Below are positions 16,405-25,262 of a stretch of 64,000 nucleotides of DNA, in pieces; the stretch's first letter is position 1; the number at the start of each line of letters is the position of its first letter. The stretch is from Candidatus Latescibacterota bacterium (GTDB lineage: Bacteria; Latescibacterota; UBA2968; UBA8231). The notes below the pieces were generated by a model. The model was not told the origin of the DNA. It ran no database searches and worked only from the letters and a program-made list of their open reading frames with translations. The stretch is taken from NCBI GenBank assembly GCA_022827835.1, contig JAJEIO010000026.1, positions 87,308 to 151,307 of the forward strand. The letters run 5' to 3'. The translations under genes and the position numbers were made by a program.

Positions 16405-16644
16405 ATGAATGACTTTCAAGAACAACTCGTCTCTGAGCCGCGTAAGGTCCGCTACATCTGGATCGTCTATTTGCTGCTCTACGCGCTGGCCGTTCCCTGG
16501 TACTGGCCCGAAGGGTATCGGGGGCCGTTGGTGTTGGGTTTCCCGCTGTGGGTGGCGGTGTCGCTGGGGGCAGTGCTGCTGTTGGCCGCTTGGACGGCCT
16601 TTGTGATTCGTCGCTACTGGATTGATGCCGAGGAGGAAGCGTGA
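16405..16644 (+). CDS. Small two-helix membrane protein preceding symporter (DUF3311-like)
   Basis: 79 residues with two hydrophobic helices (IWIVYLLLYALAVPWYW and LWVAVSLGAVLLLAAWTAFVI) and an acidic tail. Small proteins of this kind commonly precede SSS-family symporters and may form an accessory subunit. Its TGA overlaps the ATG of the symporter (TGATG), so the two are coupled. A TTG three codons upstream is an alternative start. The family name is by analogy only. Confidence 0.7.
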   Translation: MNDFQEQLVSEPRKVRYIWIVYLLLYALAVPWYWPEGYRGPLVLGFPLWVAVSLGAVLLLAAWTAFVIRRYWIDAEEEA

Positions 16645-18098
16645 TGGGTGGCATGGTGTTTGGTCCGGGTGCGCTCATTGCGGTGGGGCTGTACTTGGTC
16701 TCGATGATCGGCGTGGGGTGGATTGCGCGCACGCGTCGTCGCTCCAATAGCATGGCCGACTTCTATCTGGCAGGGCGCTCGATGGGCCTGCTGGTACTCT
16801 TTTTGACGCTCTATGCGACCCAGTACAGCGGCAACACGCTCTTTGGCTACACGGGCAAGACCTATCGCATTGGCTTTGAGTGGACGGCGTCGGTGCTCTT
16901 TATGTTCTCGATCATCGTCGGCTACATGCTCTTTGCCCCGCGCTTGGTCGCGCTGGCGCGCAAGGAAGGGTTTATCACCCCTGGCGACTACATTACACAC
17001 CGCTTCCGCTCGTCGGCGCTGACGCTTTTGAGCACGATCTTGATGATCTACGCACTGGGCAACTACGCGCTAGCCCAACTCAAGGCGATGGGCGCGGCAG
17101 TAGAAGGGATCACCGACGGCGCGATTCCCGGCAGCTACGGTATTATCGGCTTGGCGATAATTATGGTCATCTATGAGACCTTGGGGGGGATGCGCTCGGT
17201 GGCGTGGACGGATGTTATGCAGGGGGGCGTGCTGCTGTTGGGCTTCGGCATTTTGGTCTTTATCATCCCGCAAAATCTAGGTGGTGGCTTGGGGCAGGTG
17301 GTGGCCCAACTGAGCGAAATGGATCCGCCCAAGGTGCAAGCGCCGAGTCTGGAAGGGGCCAACAAGTGGATCAGCTACGCGCTGCTCTTGGGTTGCGGGG
17401 CGGCCATTTACCCGCAGGCGATCCAACGGCTGTACGCCAGCCGCTCGGTCGCGGTGCTCAAGCGTTCGTTGACCCTGATGGCCTTTATGCCGCTTACTAC
17501 TACGTTGGTAGCCTTGATATGTGGCGTGACGGCCTCGGTGGTGTTGCCCGATCTGACCAAAGCTGAAAGCGAACAGGTGCTGGCTCGGCTCTGTGCGCTG
17601 GTGATGGGCGAGTCCGCGCTGGGCTACTGGCTGGTGGTGGCGATTTTTGCCGCGGTGCTGGCGGCGCTGATGTCCACGGCGGATTCGGCGCTGTTGTCGA
17701 TCTCGTCGATGTTCACTAAGGACATTTACCTGCCGTATTTCCGGCCGCAGGCCGCTGAAGCCGAGTTGACGAAGGTGGGCAAAATTTGCTCGTGGGTCAT
17801 CGTCGCCGTGCTGGTCGCGGTGGCGATTGGCACCGATGCGACCTTGGTGCGGCTGCTGGAGTTAAAATTCGAGATCTTGATCCAGGTCGTGCCGTGCTTT
17901 TTTCTCGGACTGTACTGGAAGCGGCTGTCGGCGCGGACGGCGCTGACCGGCATGGTGTGCGGGTTGGCCGTGGCGTTAGGGTTGACCTTCGGGGGTAAGC
18001 CGATGATCTGGGGATTTCACGCCGGGGTGATTGGTCTCGTCGTCAATGCGGCGGTCTGCGCCATCGGTGCCTGCTGTAAATCAGCGACATCCGACTAG
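16644..18098 (+). CDS. Sodium:solute symporter family protein (SSS)
   Basis: 484 residues with about 13 hydrophobic segments. Recognisable SSS features are the FYLAGRSMGLLVLFLTLYAT segment after the first helix, GYTGKTYRIG, and ALMSTADSALLSISSMFTKDIY in the region that lines the second sodium site. It takes up a solute with Na+ across the inner membrane. Downstream come an M42 peptidase and an enolase-superfamily enzyme in the same orientation, so a peptide, amino acid or sugar-acid substrate is plausible but undetermined. Start ATG overlaps the small membrane gene; a GTG at 16641 is also possible. Confidence 0.88.
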   Translation: MGGMVFGPGALIAVGLYLVSMIGVGWIARTRRRSNSMADFYLAGRSMGLLVLFLTLYATQYSGNTLFGYTGKTYRIGFEWTASVLFMFSIIVGYMLFAPRLVALARKEGFITPGDYITHRFRSSALTLLSTILMIYALGNYALAQLKAMGAAVEGITDGAIPGSYGIIGLAIIMVIYETLGGMRSVAWTDVMQGGVLLLGFGILVFIIPQNLGGGLGQVVAQLSEMDPPKVQAPSLEGANKWISYALLLGCGAAIYPQAIQRLYASRSVAVLKRSLTLMAFMPLTTTLVALICGVTASVVLPDLTKAESEQVLARLCALVMGESALGYWLVVAIFAAVLAALMSTADSALLSISSMFTKDIYLPYFRPQAAEAELTKVGKICSWVIVAVLVAVAIGTDATLVRLLELKFEILIQVVPCFFLGLYWKRLSARTALTGMVCGLAVALGLTFGGKPMIWGFHAGVIGLVVNAAVCAIGACCKSATSD

Positions 18099-18109
18099 TA
18101 AGGAGATAT

Positions 18110-19174
18110 ATGCGTCCAGCATCTAAACAATTTCTCGTCGATCTGCTCAGTGCCCCTGGTCCTTCGGGGTACGAAGGGCCGGTGCGGGCGGTGTGGAAGG
18201 ACGCGGTGGCAAAGTACGCCGACCGCGTCGAGGTCGATGTGCATGGCAATACTATTGGCGTACACAACGAGGCTGGCCGCCCCAAGATCATGTTCGCCGG
18301 GCACGCCGATGAATTGGGGTTCCAAATCGTGTACATCGACGACAAAGGCTATCTGTACTTTGACACCATCGGCGGCTTTGACTTGCAGATTGTGCCGGGC
18401 CGCAAGGTGCGCATCCACACCGCGCAAGGGCCGGTCTTGGGCGTGCTGGGCAAAAAGCCCATTCATCTGATGAAGGCAGCGGATCGGACTAAAGTACCGG
18501 ATAAACACGACTTGTGGATCGATATCGGCGCAGCCGACGCGGACGAGGCGAAGCAACTAGTGGCCATTGGCGACCCAGGGACCTACGACGCCAACTTTGA
18601 GGAACTGCGCAATGGATTGGTGGTGTCGCGGGGGATTGACAATAAGGCCGGTGCTTGGGTGGTCGCCGAGGCGCTGCGGCGAGTGAGCCGCGCCAAGCGC
18701 AAGTGCCGCGCTGCGGTGTATGCGGTGGCGACCGTGCAGGAGGAAGTGGGGTTGCGGGGAGCTAAGACTAGTGCTTATGGGGTAGATCCGCTGGTGGGTA
18801 TTGCCGTGGATGTTACGTGGGCAACGGACCATCCAGATATTGATAAGCGCCAAGTCGGCGAGTGCAAGTTAGGTGGAGGGCCGGTCATTTTGCGCGGGGC
18901 CAACGCCAATCCTGTCGTGTCCGAGCGGCTGGTACAGGTGGCAAAAAAGAAGAAAATTCCCTATCAAATTCAAGCTGAACCAGGGGGCACGGGCACGGAC
19001 GCCAACGCCATCCAGCTCAGTCGGGCCGGGGTGGCCACTGGCTTGGTCAGCGTGCCGCAGCGCTACATGCACACGCCGGTCGAGATCGCGTCCTTGGCCG
19101 ACTTGGACCACACCGCACAGCTATTGGCGGAGTTTGCGCTGACCGTCGATGGAAAGACGAGTTTCATCCCATGA
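18110..19174 (+). CDS. M42 family metallopeptidase (glutamyl/endoglucanase-type aminopeptidase)
   Basis: 354 residues. Two-metal site residues are visible in order: FAGHADELG (His and Asp), RGIDNKAGAW (bridging Asp), VQEEVGLRGA (Glu-Glu), AVDVTWATDHP (Asp) and PQRYMHTPVE (His). Length and spacing fit the TET/M42 aminopeptidases, which form large shells and trim peptides in the cytoplasm. AAGGAGAT sits just upstream of the ATG, 11 bases after the symporter stop. The stop overlaps the next start (ATGA), so it is part of one operon. Confidence 0.9.
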   Translation: MRPASKQFLVDLLSAPGPSGYEGPVRAVWKDAVAKYADRVEVDVHGNTIGVHNEAGRPKIMFAGHADELGFQIVYIDDKGYLYFDTIGGFDLQIVPGRKVRIHTAQGPVLGVLGKKPIHLMKAADRTKVPDKHDLWIDIGAADADEAKQLVAIGDPGTYDANFEELRNGLVVSRGIDNKAGAWVVAEALRRVSRAKRKCRAAVYAVATVQEEVGLRGAKTSAYGVDPLVGIAVDVTWATDHPDIDKRQVGECKLGGGPVILRGANANPVVSERLVQVAKKKKIPYQIQAEPGGTGTDANAIQLSRAGVATGLVSVPQRYMHTPVEIASLADLDHTAQLLAEFALTVDGKTSFIP

Positions 19175-20277
19175 AAATAACGTCTGTCGATATTTGGACC
19201 GTCGTGGTGCCGACGATCCCCGGGCGGGTGCACAGCCCGGAATGCGTCGCCGAGACCGGGTGGGACCAAGTACCCAAGCACATCGTGCGCTTGAATACGG
19301 ATACGGAGTTGGTCGGCTTGGGCGAGACCGGGCGCGGCGTGCCGATAGAACAGGTCCGGGAAGGGGCGGCCCAGCTACTAGGCAAAGATCCCGAGCAATT
19401 GACCTTGCAGGATATTTTCGCCGCTCGGCACGACGGTACGGAGGAACTGCCGACGGTGGGGGCTGGGCCGGCGTACGACGCCTTTGAGATGGCGATCTTT
19501 GACTTGGTGGGCAAGGCTCGTCAGGTGCCGGTACACGCGCTGTTGGGCGGCGCGGTGCGCGACCGGGTGCGGGCCGACTACTGGATGGGGCACCAGACGC
19601 CGGAAGACGGCAAGCGGGCGGTCGAGCGGGCGCTTGAGCACGGGTTCAAAGGCGTCAAGATCAAGTGCAAGATAGAGGAGCCGATGGTCGAAAGGCTCCA
19701 GGCCATGCGCGAGGTGGGCGGCGTGGATTTTAAGGTGACAGTCGATCCCAACGAGCGCTTTCACACGGCCGAGCAGACCATTGAACTGGCGCAGCAGTTA
19801 GAGGCCGTGGGCAATGTCGAGGTTTTTGAGGATCCCATCCCTAAGTCCGACTTGGAAGGCTATATCCAGATCCACGAGGCCATCAACCTGCCAGTGGCCA
19901 TGCACGTGGGGAGCGGGCCGCAGATTATCCGTGCCATCAAGGCCGAAGTCGTCGATTGCCTGAACTTGGGCGGCAGCCTCGTGGGTTTCCAAAAGAACGC
20001 GGCGGTTGCCGCAGCCGCAGGTCTGCGCTGCTGGCACGGTTCGGGCAATGACTTGGGCATTGTTGATACCTCGTACGTCCACGCGGCCGCGGCTGCGCCC
20101 AACTGCACGATGGCTTCGGATTTTGTGGGGAGTTGGACCCGCGAGGACGACCTGATTGTCGAACCAATCCCCTTTGTTGATGGGTACGTGCCCACGCCGA
20201 TGCAGCCGGGCTTGGGCTGCGTGCTGGACGAAAAAGCCTTGGTGCGCTACGTTCGGGGGAGCGAAACCGCTTCTTGA
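19171..20277 (+). CDS. Mandelate racemase/muconate lactonizing enzyme family protein
   Basis: 368-residue enolase-superfamily enzyme starting with a 4-base overlap (ATGA) on the peptidase gene. The KxK motif is K163-I-K165, followed by C-K167. The first two metal ligands are D192 (TVDPNERFH) and E220 (VFEDPIP). At the third ligand position the sequence is PVAMHVGSG, with His rather than Glu or Asp, and a late WHGSGNDLG carries H289. The altered third ligand makes the reaction uncertain. Possible roles include epimerase or sugar-acid dehydratase working with the symporter and peptidase. Confidence 0.8.
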   Translation: MKITSVDIWTVVVPTIPGRVHSPECVAETGWDQVPKHIVRLNTDTELVGLGETGRGVPIEQVREGAAQLLGKDPEQLTLQDIFAARHDGTEELPTVGAGPAYDAFEMAIFDLVGKARQVPVHALLGGAVRDRVRADYWMGHQTPEDGKRAVERALEHGFKGVKIKCKIEEPMVERLQAMREVGGVDFKVTVDPNERFHTAEQTIELAQQLEAVGNVEVFEDPIPKSDLEGYIQIHEAINLPVAMHVGSGPQIIRAIKAEVVDCLNLGGSLVGFQKNAAVAAAAGLRCWHGSGNDLGIVDTSYVHAAAAAPNCTMASDFVGSWTREDDLIVEPIPFVDGYVPTPMQPGLGCVLDEKALVRYVRGSETAS

Positions 20278-20348
20278 GCGAGTGCTCATTTACAATTCTG
20301 TGCGTTGGGATTGCTTGGCGCACTTAATCCTTTGAGGAGGGTAATATC

Positions 20349-20870
20349 ATGCGCAAATGGCTGGATAAAACCACGGCCTTGGTTCTGTGCGGTACTCTGG
20401 TGCTGGCCGCCTGTGGTGGCGACGACGACGAAGCCGCGCCCGTGGAGCCCGAGCCGGCGGCGGCTGAGATAACGCCTGAAATCGTCGGCTTATACGGTAC
20501 GGTGGTCACCGCTTTTACGAATATCTTCTTCGCCGCGCTGGTTCCCGGTACGACATCGGTGCCGGGAGAAGGCGGCGGCTCGGTGGAGATATCAGGCAGC
20601 GATTGGACGTTGAATGAGTACTCACCCGATGGCGAGTTGATAGCCAACGGTGCCTTGAGTGTCGGCTTGGATCAGACGCCCATTCCGCTGAGCGGGGAGG
20701 TTACCCTTTCAGGATCGCATGAGGCCGAGTTGATACTCGATATGCAGCTTTCGGTTGGGGCCGATGGCCTTTCTGCTACTGGGACGATAACCATTAACGG
20801 CGCAGAATTTGACGTCGCCGAAGTTTCGGCTGCTGCTGCCGCTGCTGCCGAGGCGGCCGCTGCTGGCTAG
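20349..20870 (+). CDS. Putative lipoprotein, unknown function
   Basis: 173 residues. The N-terminus has lysine/arginine, a hydrophobic core and a clear lipobox (LVLAAC, Cys at 22), followed by GGDDDE and an acidic/proline linker. The rest looks beta-rich (WTLNEYSPDGELIANG) and ends in an alanine-rich tail. A strong ribosome-binding site (TTTGAGGAGGG) precedes the ATG. No family recognised. It starts a run leading to a second lipoprotein and a TonB-dependent receptor, so an outer-membrane uptake role is possible. Confidence 0.65.
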   Translation: MRKWLDKTTALVLCGTLVLAACGGDDDEAAPVEPEPAAAEITPEIVGLYGTVVTAFTNIFFAALVPGTTSVPGEGGGSVEISGSDWTLNEYSPDGELIANGALSVGLDQTPIPLSGEVTLSGSHEAELILDMQLSVGADGLSATGTITINGAEFDVAEVSAAAAAAAEAAAAG

Positions 20871-20876
20871 TAGGCC

Positions 20877-21389
20877 GTGCCGTTTTGGTGTTTGGTCGCG
20901 GTCCTAGCCTTGTGCTGGGGCTGCGACCGCGGTCTCGATGCCGAGGCCACTGGGCAGACTGGGATCGCCGGTCGGCTGCACTTTGTCGGCGAGTGGCCCG
21001 CCAACGTGGGGCAGGTAGCCGTGGCGGTCTATCGCGAGCCCCCGGCTTCGTTTGCCGATTTTTTTCGCATCAACGGCTGGGACACCGAGGTCGCTCTCAG
21101 GGTCGAGTCGTACGACTATTTCGTTCCCTTAGATGGGGAAGGCGTATATCAGTGGATTGTCGTGGCTTGGCGCCAAGAGGATCAGTTTTGGGATCTTACC
21201 TCGCTTTTGGGCTGTTATTACCTGCCTGACGCTGACCTCCCCTCGCCGGTAGAAGTCGGCTCCGGGGAGGTTGTCTCTGACATCGATATCGAAGTCAACT
21301 TCGCTGTATTGGACCATGAGACCGAGCTTAGCACTGCTCTATGCGAGCGCGCTTTGCCTGCTGAATTGCTGGCCGAGCTCGGCCGCTGA
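20877..21389 (+). CDS. Putative lipoprotein upstream of TonB receptor
   Basis: 170 residues from a GTG six bases after the preceding stop. The N-terminus is short and hydrophobic with a lipobox-like LALCWGC. The body reads as one beta-sandwich domain (IAGRLHFVGEWPANVGQVAVAVYREP, then VPLDGEGVYQWIVVAWR), resembling periplasmic Ig-like or carboxypeptidase-regulatory folds. Its last ~74 bases overlap the start of the TonB receptor gene in another frame. Function unknown. Confidence 0.6.
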   Translation: MPFWCLVAVLALCWGCDRGLDAEATGQTGIAGRLHFVGEWPANVGQVAVAVYREPPASFADFFRINGWDTEVALRVESYDYFVPLDGEGVYQWIVVAWRQEDQFWDLTSLLGCYYLPDADLPSPVEVGSGEVVSDIDIEVNFAVLDHETELSTALCERALPAELLAELGR

Positions 21390-23568
21390 TATCGTCGTCC
21401 GCGTCCTCGACGCTAGCGACCAAACCCCACTGCCCGGCGCGACGCTGGCGGTACTGGGGACGGAATTTGGGGGGTACGCCAACGAAGAGGGATACTGCCG
21501 GGTCGAGGGCTTGCCGCCCGGCCAATACGACCTGCTTTGTTCGCATATTGGCTATCGCTCGCACACCCTGCACGGCGTCGTTCCCGGGGAAGAGGAGCGC
21601 GTCGTCGCCCTTGAACCTACGGCTGTCGAAGTCCCCGAGCTAGTCGTTTCTGCTGCCCGCCGCTCCCAGACTTTTGCCCAAGCTCCCATCAGCATCTCAG
21701 TAGCCGATGCCGAGCGCATCGCCGATCACAACGCCTTCTCGCTGACAGGCCCCCTGCGCTATGTCTCGGGCATCAGTCAAGTAGGTAATCAGCCCGTCGT
21801 CCGCGGGTCGAGCGGCTACAGTCGCGGCACGGGCAGTCGGCTGCTGATGCTGGTGGATGGATTTCCCATGCTGTCGTCGGATGTGGGCGACATCAAGTGG
21901 GATGCTGTGCCCCTGCAGCAAGTCGAGCGCGTGGAGGTGGTCAAAGGGGCTGGATCGGCCCTGTACGGCACGGGGGCTCTGGGCGGGGTAATCAATGTGC
22001 TTACCCGCGATCCGGCGCGCGATCCGGGCACCCGCTTTCGGCTGCTCAGCGGGCTGTATAGCCAGCCGACGCATAGCCAGTGGCGTTGGCGCGAGTCCCC
22101 GATGCACTTTGTCGGGTTCGACTTGAGTCACAATCGAGTCTTGGGCCGGACCGGCTTGGCGCTGAGCGGGGGGCACAACCGGGGCACGGGGTACCACCAA
22201 AACGGCGATAGCCGTCGCTACCACCTCTACGCCAAAGCCGTGCATCGCTTTTCGCCGACGAGCTATTGGCGTGTGATGGGCAACTGGGCACTGGACGACC
22301 ACGGGGTTTTCATCCAGTGGCGCGACCGCAGTCAGCCGCTGGCCGTGCCCGAAAACGATGCGCCGGCCCATACTATCTCGTGGAAGTTGCATCTCAATTC
22401 CGAGTATTATCGATTGGTACACAGCGATTTGGGCTACCGGCTCAAGCTAGGGTATTACCGCACGGATTTTACCAACAATGCGGCGGCTGGGGGCTTGGCC
22501 TCGGCTGGCCACAAAATTTCGGGCGAAGGTCAATTCGACTACACGGGATTGGACGGTTGGAATTGGACGCTGGGGTTGGCTGGGATAGCTGATCTGGTGC
22601 GCTCGCCCAGCGATTTTCTCGGCGTGCGCTCCCTGATGACCGTCTCCGGCTACGCCCAAGGCGTGTACGAAATTAGTCCGCTGGCCGAGTGGACGGTCGG
22701 GTTGCGCTACGACTGGAGTCGGCTCTCCGCGGCCTCTGAGTTGGCAGGAGGACCGTGCGGGGTGCCGTCGGTCGAGAGCAAAAGCACCGGGGAATTTAGT
22801 CCACAGACCGGCTTTTCCTACCGGCTGTCGGAGACGACCGCGCTGCGGGCTTCGCTTGGTCGGGGCTTTCGCGTTCCTGCGGTGGTTGAAGTCTTTTCCC
22901 AGGCCGAGGTCTCTGGTATTCGCGTTTGTCCCAATCCCGCCTTGGATCCCGAGCGGGCTTGGTCTAGCGAGGTGGGGATCAAGCAGGAACTGGCGAAGTG
23001 GTTGGCCTTGGATCTGGCGCTGTTTTGGAACGAGTACCGAGGACTCATTGAGGCGCGTCCAGACCCCTATGCTGGAGGGACTGTGCCCATAGCCCGCTTC
23101 CTAAACTTGGCGCAGGCGCGGGTCGGCGGGTTTGAAAGCGAGCTCTTGGTCGCCTTGCCACTGGGCTTGGGAGCGAGGGCGGCTTATACCTTGGTTGATG
23201 GCGTGGAGTTCCTCGATGCGGATCAAGTATTGCCGCCTTATTGCCACGGCGACTACGGTGATCAGGCGCCGCTGCCTTACCGGTCGCGCCATGTCCTCAA
23301 TCTGGGTCTCCAAGGGAAGCGCGGACCCACGAGCGGGCGGGTAAACTTCCAATACCTCAGCCGTTTTGAACGGGTATCCGGCCTGTTTGCCGAGTGCGGG
23401 CGCGACTATGTGCCCATTTACTTGCTCGACGTGCAGTTGAGCCACCAGCTAGGTCCTCTGCAAATCAATCTGCGGGTCGATAACGCGCTGCAGTATTACT
23501 ATGCGACGATCGAGCGCAAAATACGTCCCTTGCGTCGCATTTCTCTGAGCGTGGATGGTACGCTCTAA
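21316..23568 (+). CDS. TonB-dependent receptor
   Basis: About 750 residues. The ATG at 21316 gives a good signal peptide (MRPSLALLYASALCLLNCW, cleavage near SSAAD). Next comes a carboxypeptidase-regulatory-like domain (VVRVLDASDQTPLPGATLAV), a plug domain (PLRYVSGISQVGNQPVVRGS and VERVEVVKGAGSALYGTGAL) and a long beta-barrel with repeated aromatic strands. This is the SusC/BtuB-like outer-membrane uptake architecture; no substrate signature was recognised. It overlaps the upstream lipoprotein by 74 bases and the downstream kinase by 14, so the three are likely co-expressed. Confidence 0.9.
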   Translation: MRPSLALLYASALCLLNCWPSSAADIVVRVLDASDQTPLPGATLAVLGTEFGGYANEEGYCRVEGLPPGQYDLLCSHIGYRSHTLHGVVPGEEERVVALEPTAVEVPELVVSAARRSQTFAQAPISISVADAERIADHNAFSLTGPLRYVSGISQVGNQPVVRGSSGYSRGTGSRLLMLVDGFPMLSSDVGDIKWDAVPLQQVERVEVVKGAGSALYGTGALGGVINVLTRDPARDPGTRFRLLSGLYSQPTHSQWRWRESPMHFVGFDLSHNRVLGRTGLALSGGHNRGTGYHQNGDSRRYHLYAKAVHRFSPTSYWRVMGNWALDDHGVFIQWRDRSQPLAVPENDAPAHTISWKLHLNSEYYRLVHSDLGYRLKLGYYRTDFTNNAAAGGLASAGHKISGEGQFDYTGLDGWNWTLGLAGIADLVRSPSDFLGVRSLMTVSGYAQGVYEISPLAEWTVGLRYDWSRLSAASELAGGPCGVPSVESKSTGEFSPQTGFSYRLSETTALRASLGRGFRVPAVVEVFSQAEVSGIRVCPNPALDPERAWSSEVGIKQELAKWLALDLALFWNEYRGLIEARPDPYAGGTVPIARFLNLAQARVGGFESELLVALPLGLGARAAYTLVDGVEFLDADQVLPPYCHGDYGDQAPLPYRSRHVLNLGLQGKRGPTSGRVNFQYLSRFERVSGLFAECGRDYVPIYLLDVQLSHQLGPLQINLRVDNALQYYYATIERKIRPLRRISLSVDGTL

Positions 23569-25261
23569 TAATCCCTATACAGCTAGTATAGTTCAGTGGC
23601 AGGACGCCATTGAGCAGGGCCGCTTCGACTGCGAGTTTGGGCGGATCTACGGGCGGGAGCAGGTGGCGGCTTGGCGGGCTAATTACTTGGAGGCTCTGCG
23701 ACACTTTGCCGCCTGCTACGGCAGCGAGGGCCGCTTGGTCATGGCGCGTTGCCCTGGACAGATGAACGTCATGGGTATGCACATTGACTACGGAGGCATG
23801 CCCTCGGTGCGGATGGCCGTGCGCGGAGCGGATACATTGGTGGTGGCGCGGGCGGCCTCCTGCCGGCGAGTGCGGCTCGCCAGTTTCCTGCGCAGCCGAG
23901 GTGCGCCCGCAGATCGCTTCAAGCCCATTGAAATAGACTTGGAGACTATTCTGCCGAAGGCCCGCGTGGCCGAGCGGCAGGCGCTGATGGACTACGCAGG
24001 TCAAGTGTGCCGCCAGCGATTAGAGCGCACGGGTAGTGCCTTGGCCAGCGATTGGTCGGTGCTGGTGGAGGGGCAGCTCGTGTACTTGGAGAGTTATTTC
24101 CGCGATCGCTTGGACTTGGGCGGTTTCGATGGGCTGGTGTGGAGCAGTGTCTCGCCCAGCGGGGGCATGAGCTCGTCTTCGGCGCTGGTGGTGGCGACGG
24201 CACTGGCGACGATGGGGGTTCACGGATTGGATCCACGCCGCGATATGCCCGAAGCGGATTTAGTCGATGGGCTGGGTACCTCGGAGTGGATGCGGGGTAC
24301 TCGCGGCGGCACGGCTGACCACGGAGGGATGATCTTGGGTCGGGCGGGCAAGCTGGTCGGCGTCGGCGTCTTTCCGGCCCGCGTGCAAGGGGAGGCTGCG
24401 TTGCCTGACGAGTACGCCGCTTTAGTGCTCGACAGCGGCATCGTGCGTGAATACGACGAGGCCGTCAAAGAAGAGACGGTCATTGCCTATCCGCTCGGCG
24501 CGTTTATCGCCCGCGAGTTGATTTTGCCTCGGTTGGGCAAAGACAACGCTGTGCGCGAGAGCATCCGCTATATCCGGGATATCGAGCCCGAGTCGCTGGG
24601 GCTGTCGCTTGCAGAGCTGTACCGGGTCTTGGGCCAGTTGCCTCGGCAGACTAGTCTGGCGCAGTTAGCTGACGAAGCGCAAGCGGCTGGCGTGGGGGCG
24701 CATTTCGACGCCATGTGCCAGCGGGAGGTCGCTGGCAAGTTTCAACTCCTATCGGAGGACACGCCGTTGTTTGTTCGTCGGCGCTGTGTTTACGGCTTGG
24801 CCGAGCAGGACCGGGTGGCCGGTATGCTCGCATACCTCAATGCGGGCGATATGGCCACGGCCTTGGAACTGATCCGCATCTCGCACGACGGCGATCTGGA
24901 CCGAGAGGTCGAAGACGAGGTTTTGGCGCAGCTTGCAGAGCGAGCCGAGCGCGGGGAAGAGCGAGCGCAACTGCGCTTTTTGCCGGGGGGCTATGGGCGG
25001 ATGACGCTGGCCTATGATCGGACTGTGCGGGTGGTCAATCGGTTTCTCACCGCCGAGGGACCAACGGCAGGGGCCGTGCAGCGGCTGGGCGCTGGTTGGG
25101 GCGGCAACATCGGCGGATTAGTCCACCATGCGTTCGTCGATGGGGAACGCCGCGCCGCATTTGCAGAGATGTTGCGCAAGGAGTTGGGCCATGAGCCGGA
25201 GCTAGCCGTGGTCGTGCCCGGCGAAGGGGCCGGTTTGCTCGCCGCTCCCCAAGGAGGTTGA
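23555..25261 (+). CDS. GHMP kinase, galactokinase-like
   Basis: 568 residues, longer than the usual galactokinase (about 390). The sugar-binding signature appears as CPGQMNVMGMHIDYGG (residues 66-81), a variant of the galactokinase GRVNLIGEHTDYNGG in which Arg is Gln and the sugar-contacting Glu is Met, while His and Asp remain. The ATP loop SGGMSSSSALV lies near residue 200, and GGTADHGGM is also seen. It overlaps the TonB receptor gene by 14 bases. A kinase for an imported sugar other than galactose is a reasonable inference. Confidence 0.75.
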   Translation: MVRSNNPYTASIVQWQDAIEQGRFDCEFGRIYGREQVAAWRANYLEALRHFAACYGSEGRLVMARCPGQMNVMGMHIDYGGMPSVRMAVRGADTLVVARAASCRRVRLASFLRSRGAPADRFKPIEIDLETILPKARVAERQALMDYAGQVCRQRLERTGSALASDWSVLVEGQLVYLESYFRDRLDLGGFDGLVWSSVSPSGGMSSSSALVVATALATMGVHGLDPRRDMPEADLVDGLGTSEWMRGTRGGTADHGGMILGRAGKLVGVGVFPARVQGEAALPDEYAALVLDSGIVREYDEAVKEETVIAYPLGAFIARELILPRLGKDNAVRESIRYIRDIEPESLGLSLAELYRVLGQLPRQTSLAQLADEAQAAGVGAHFDAMCQREVAGKFQLLSEDTPLFVRRRCVYGLAEQDRVAGMLAYLNAGDMATALELIRISHDGDLDREVEDEVLAQLAERAERGEERAQLRFLPGGYGRMTLAYDRTVRVVNRFLTAEGPTAGAVQRLGAGWGGNIGGLVHHAFVDGERRAAFAEMLRKELGHEPELAVVVPGEGAGLLAAPQGG

Positions 25262-25262
25262 G

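Noticed and set aside
21271..21315. Earlier ATG for the TonB receptor
   Set aside because: It adds a polar stretch before the signal peptide; the ATG at 21316 gives a normal export signal.
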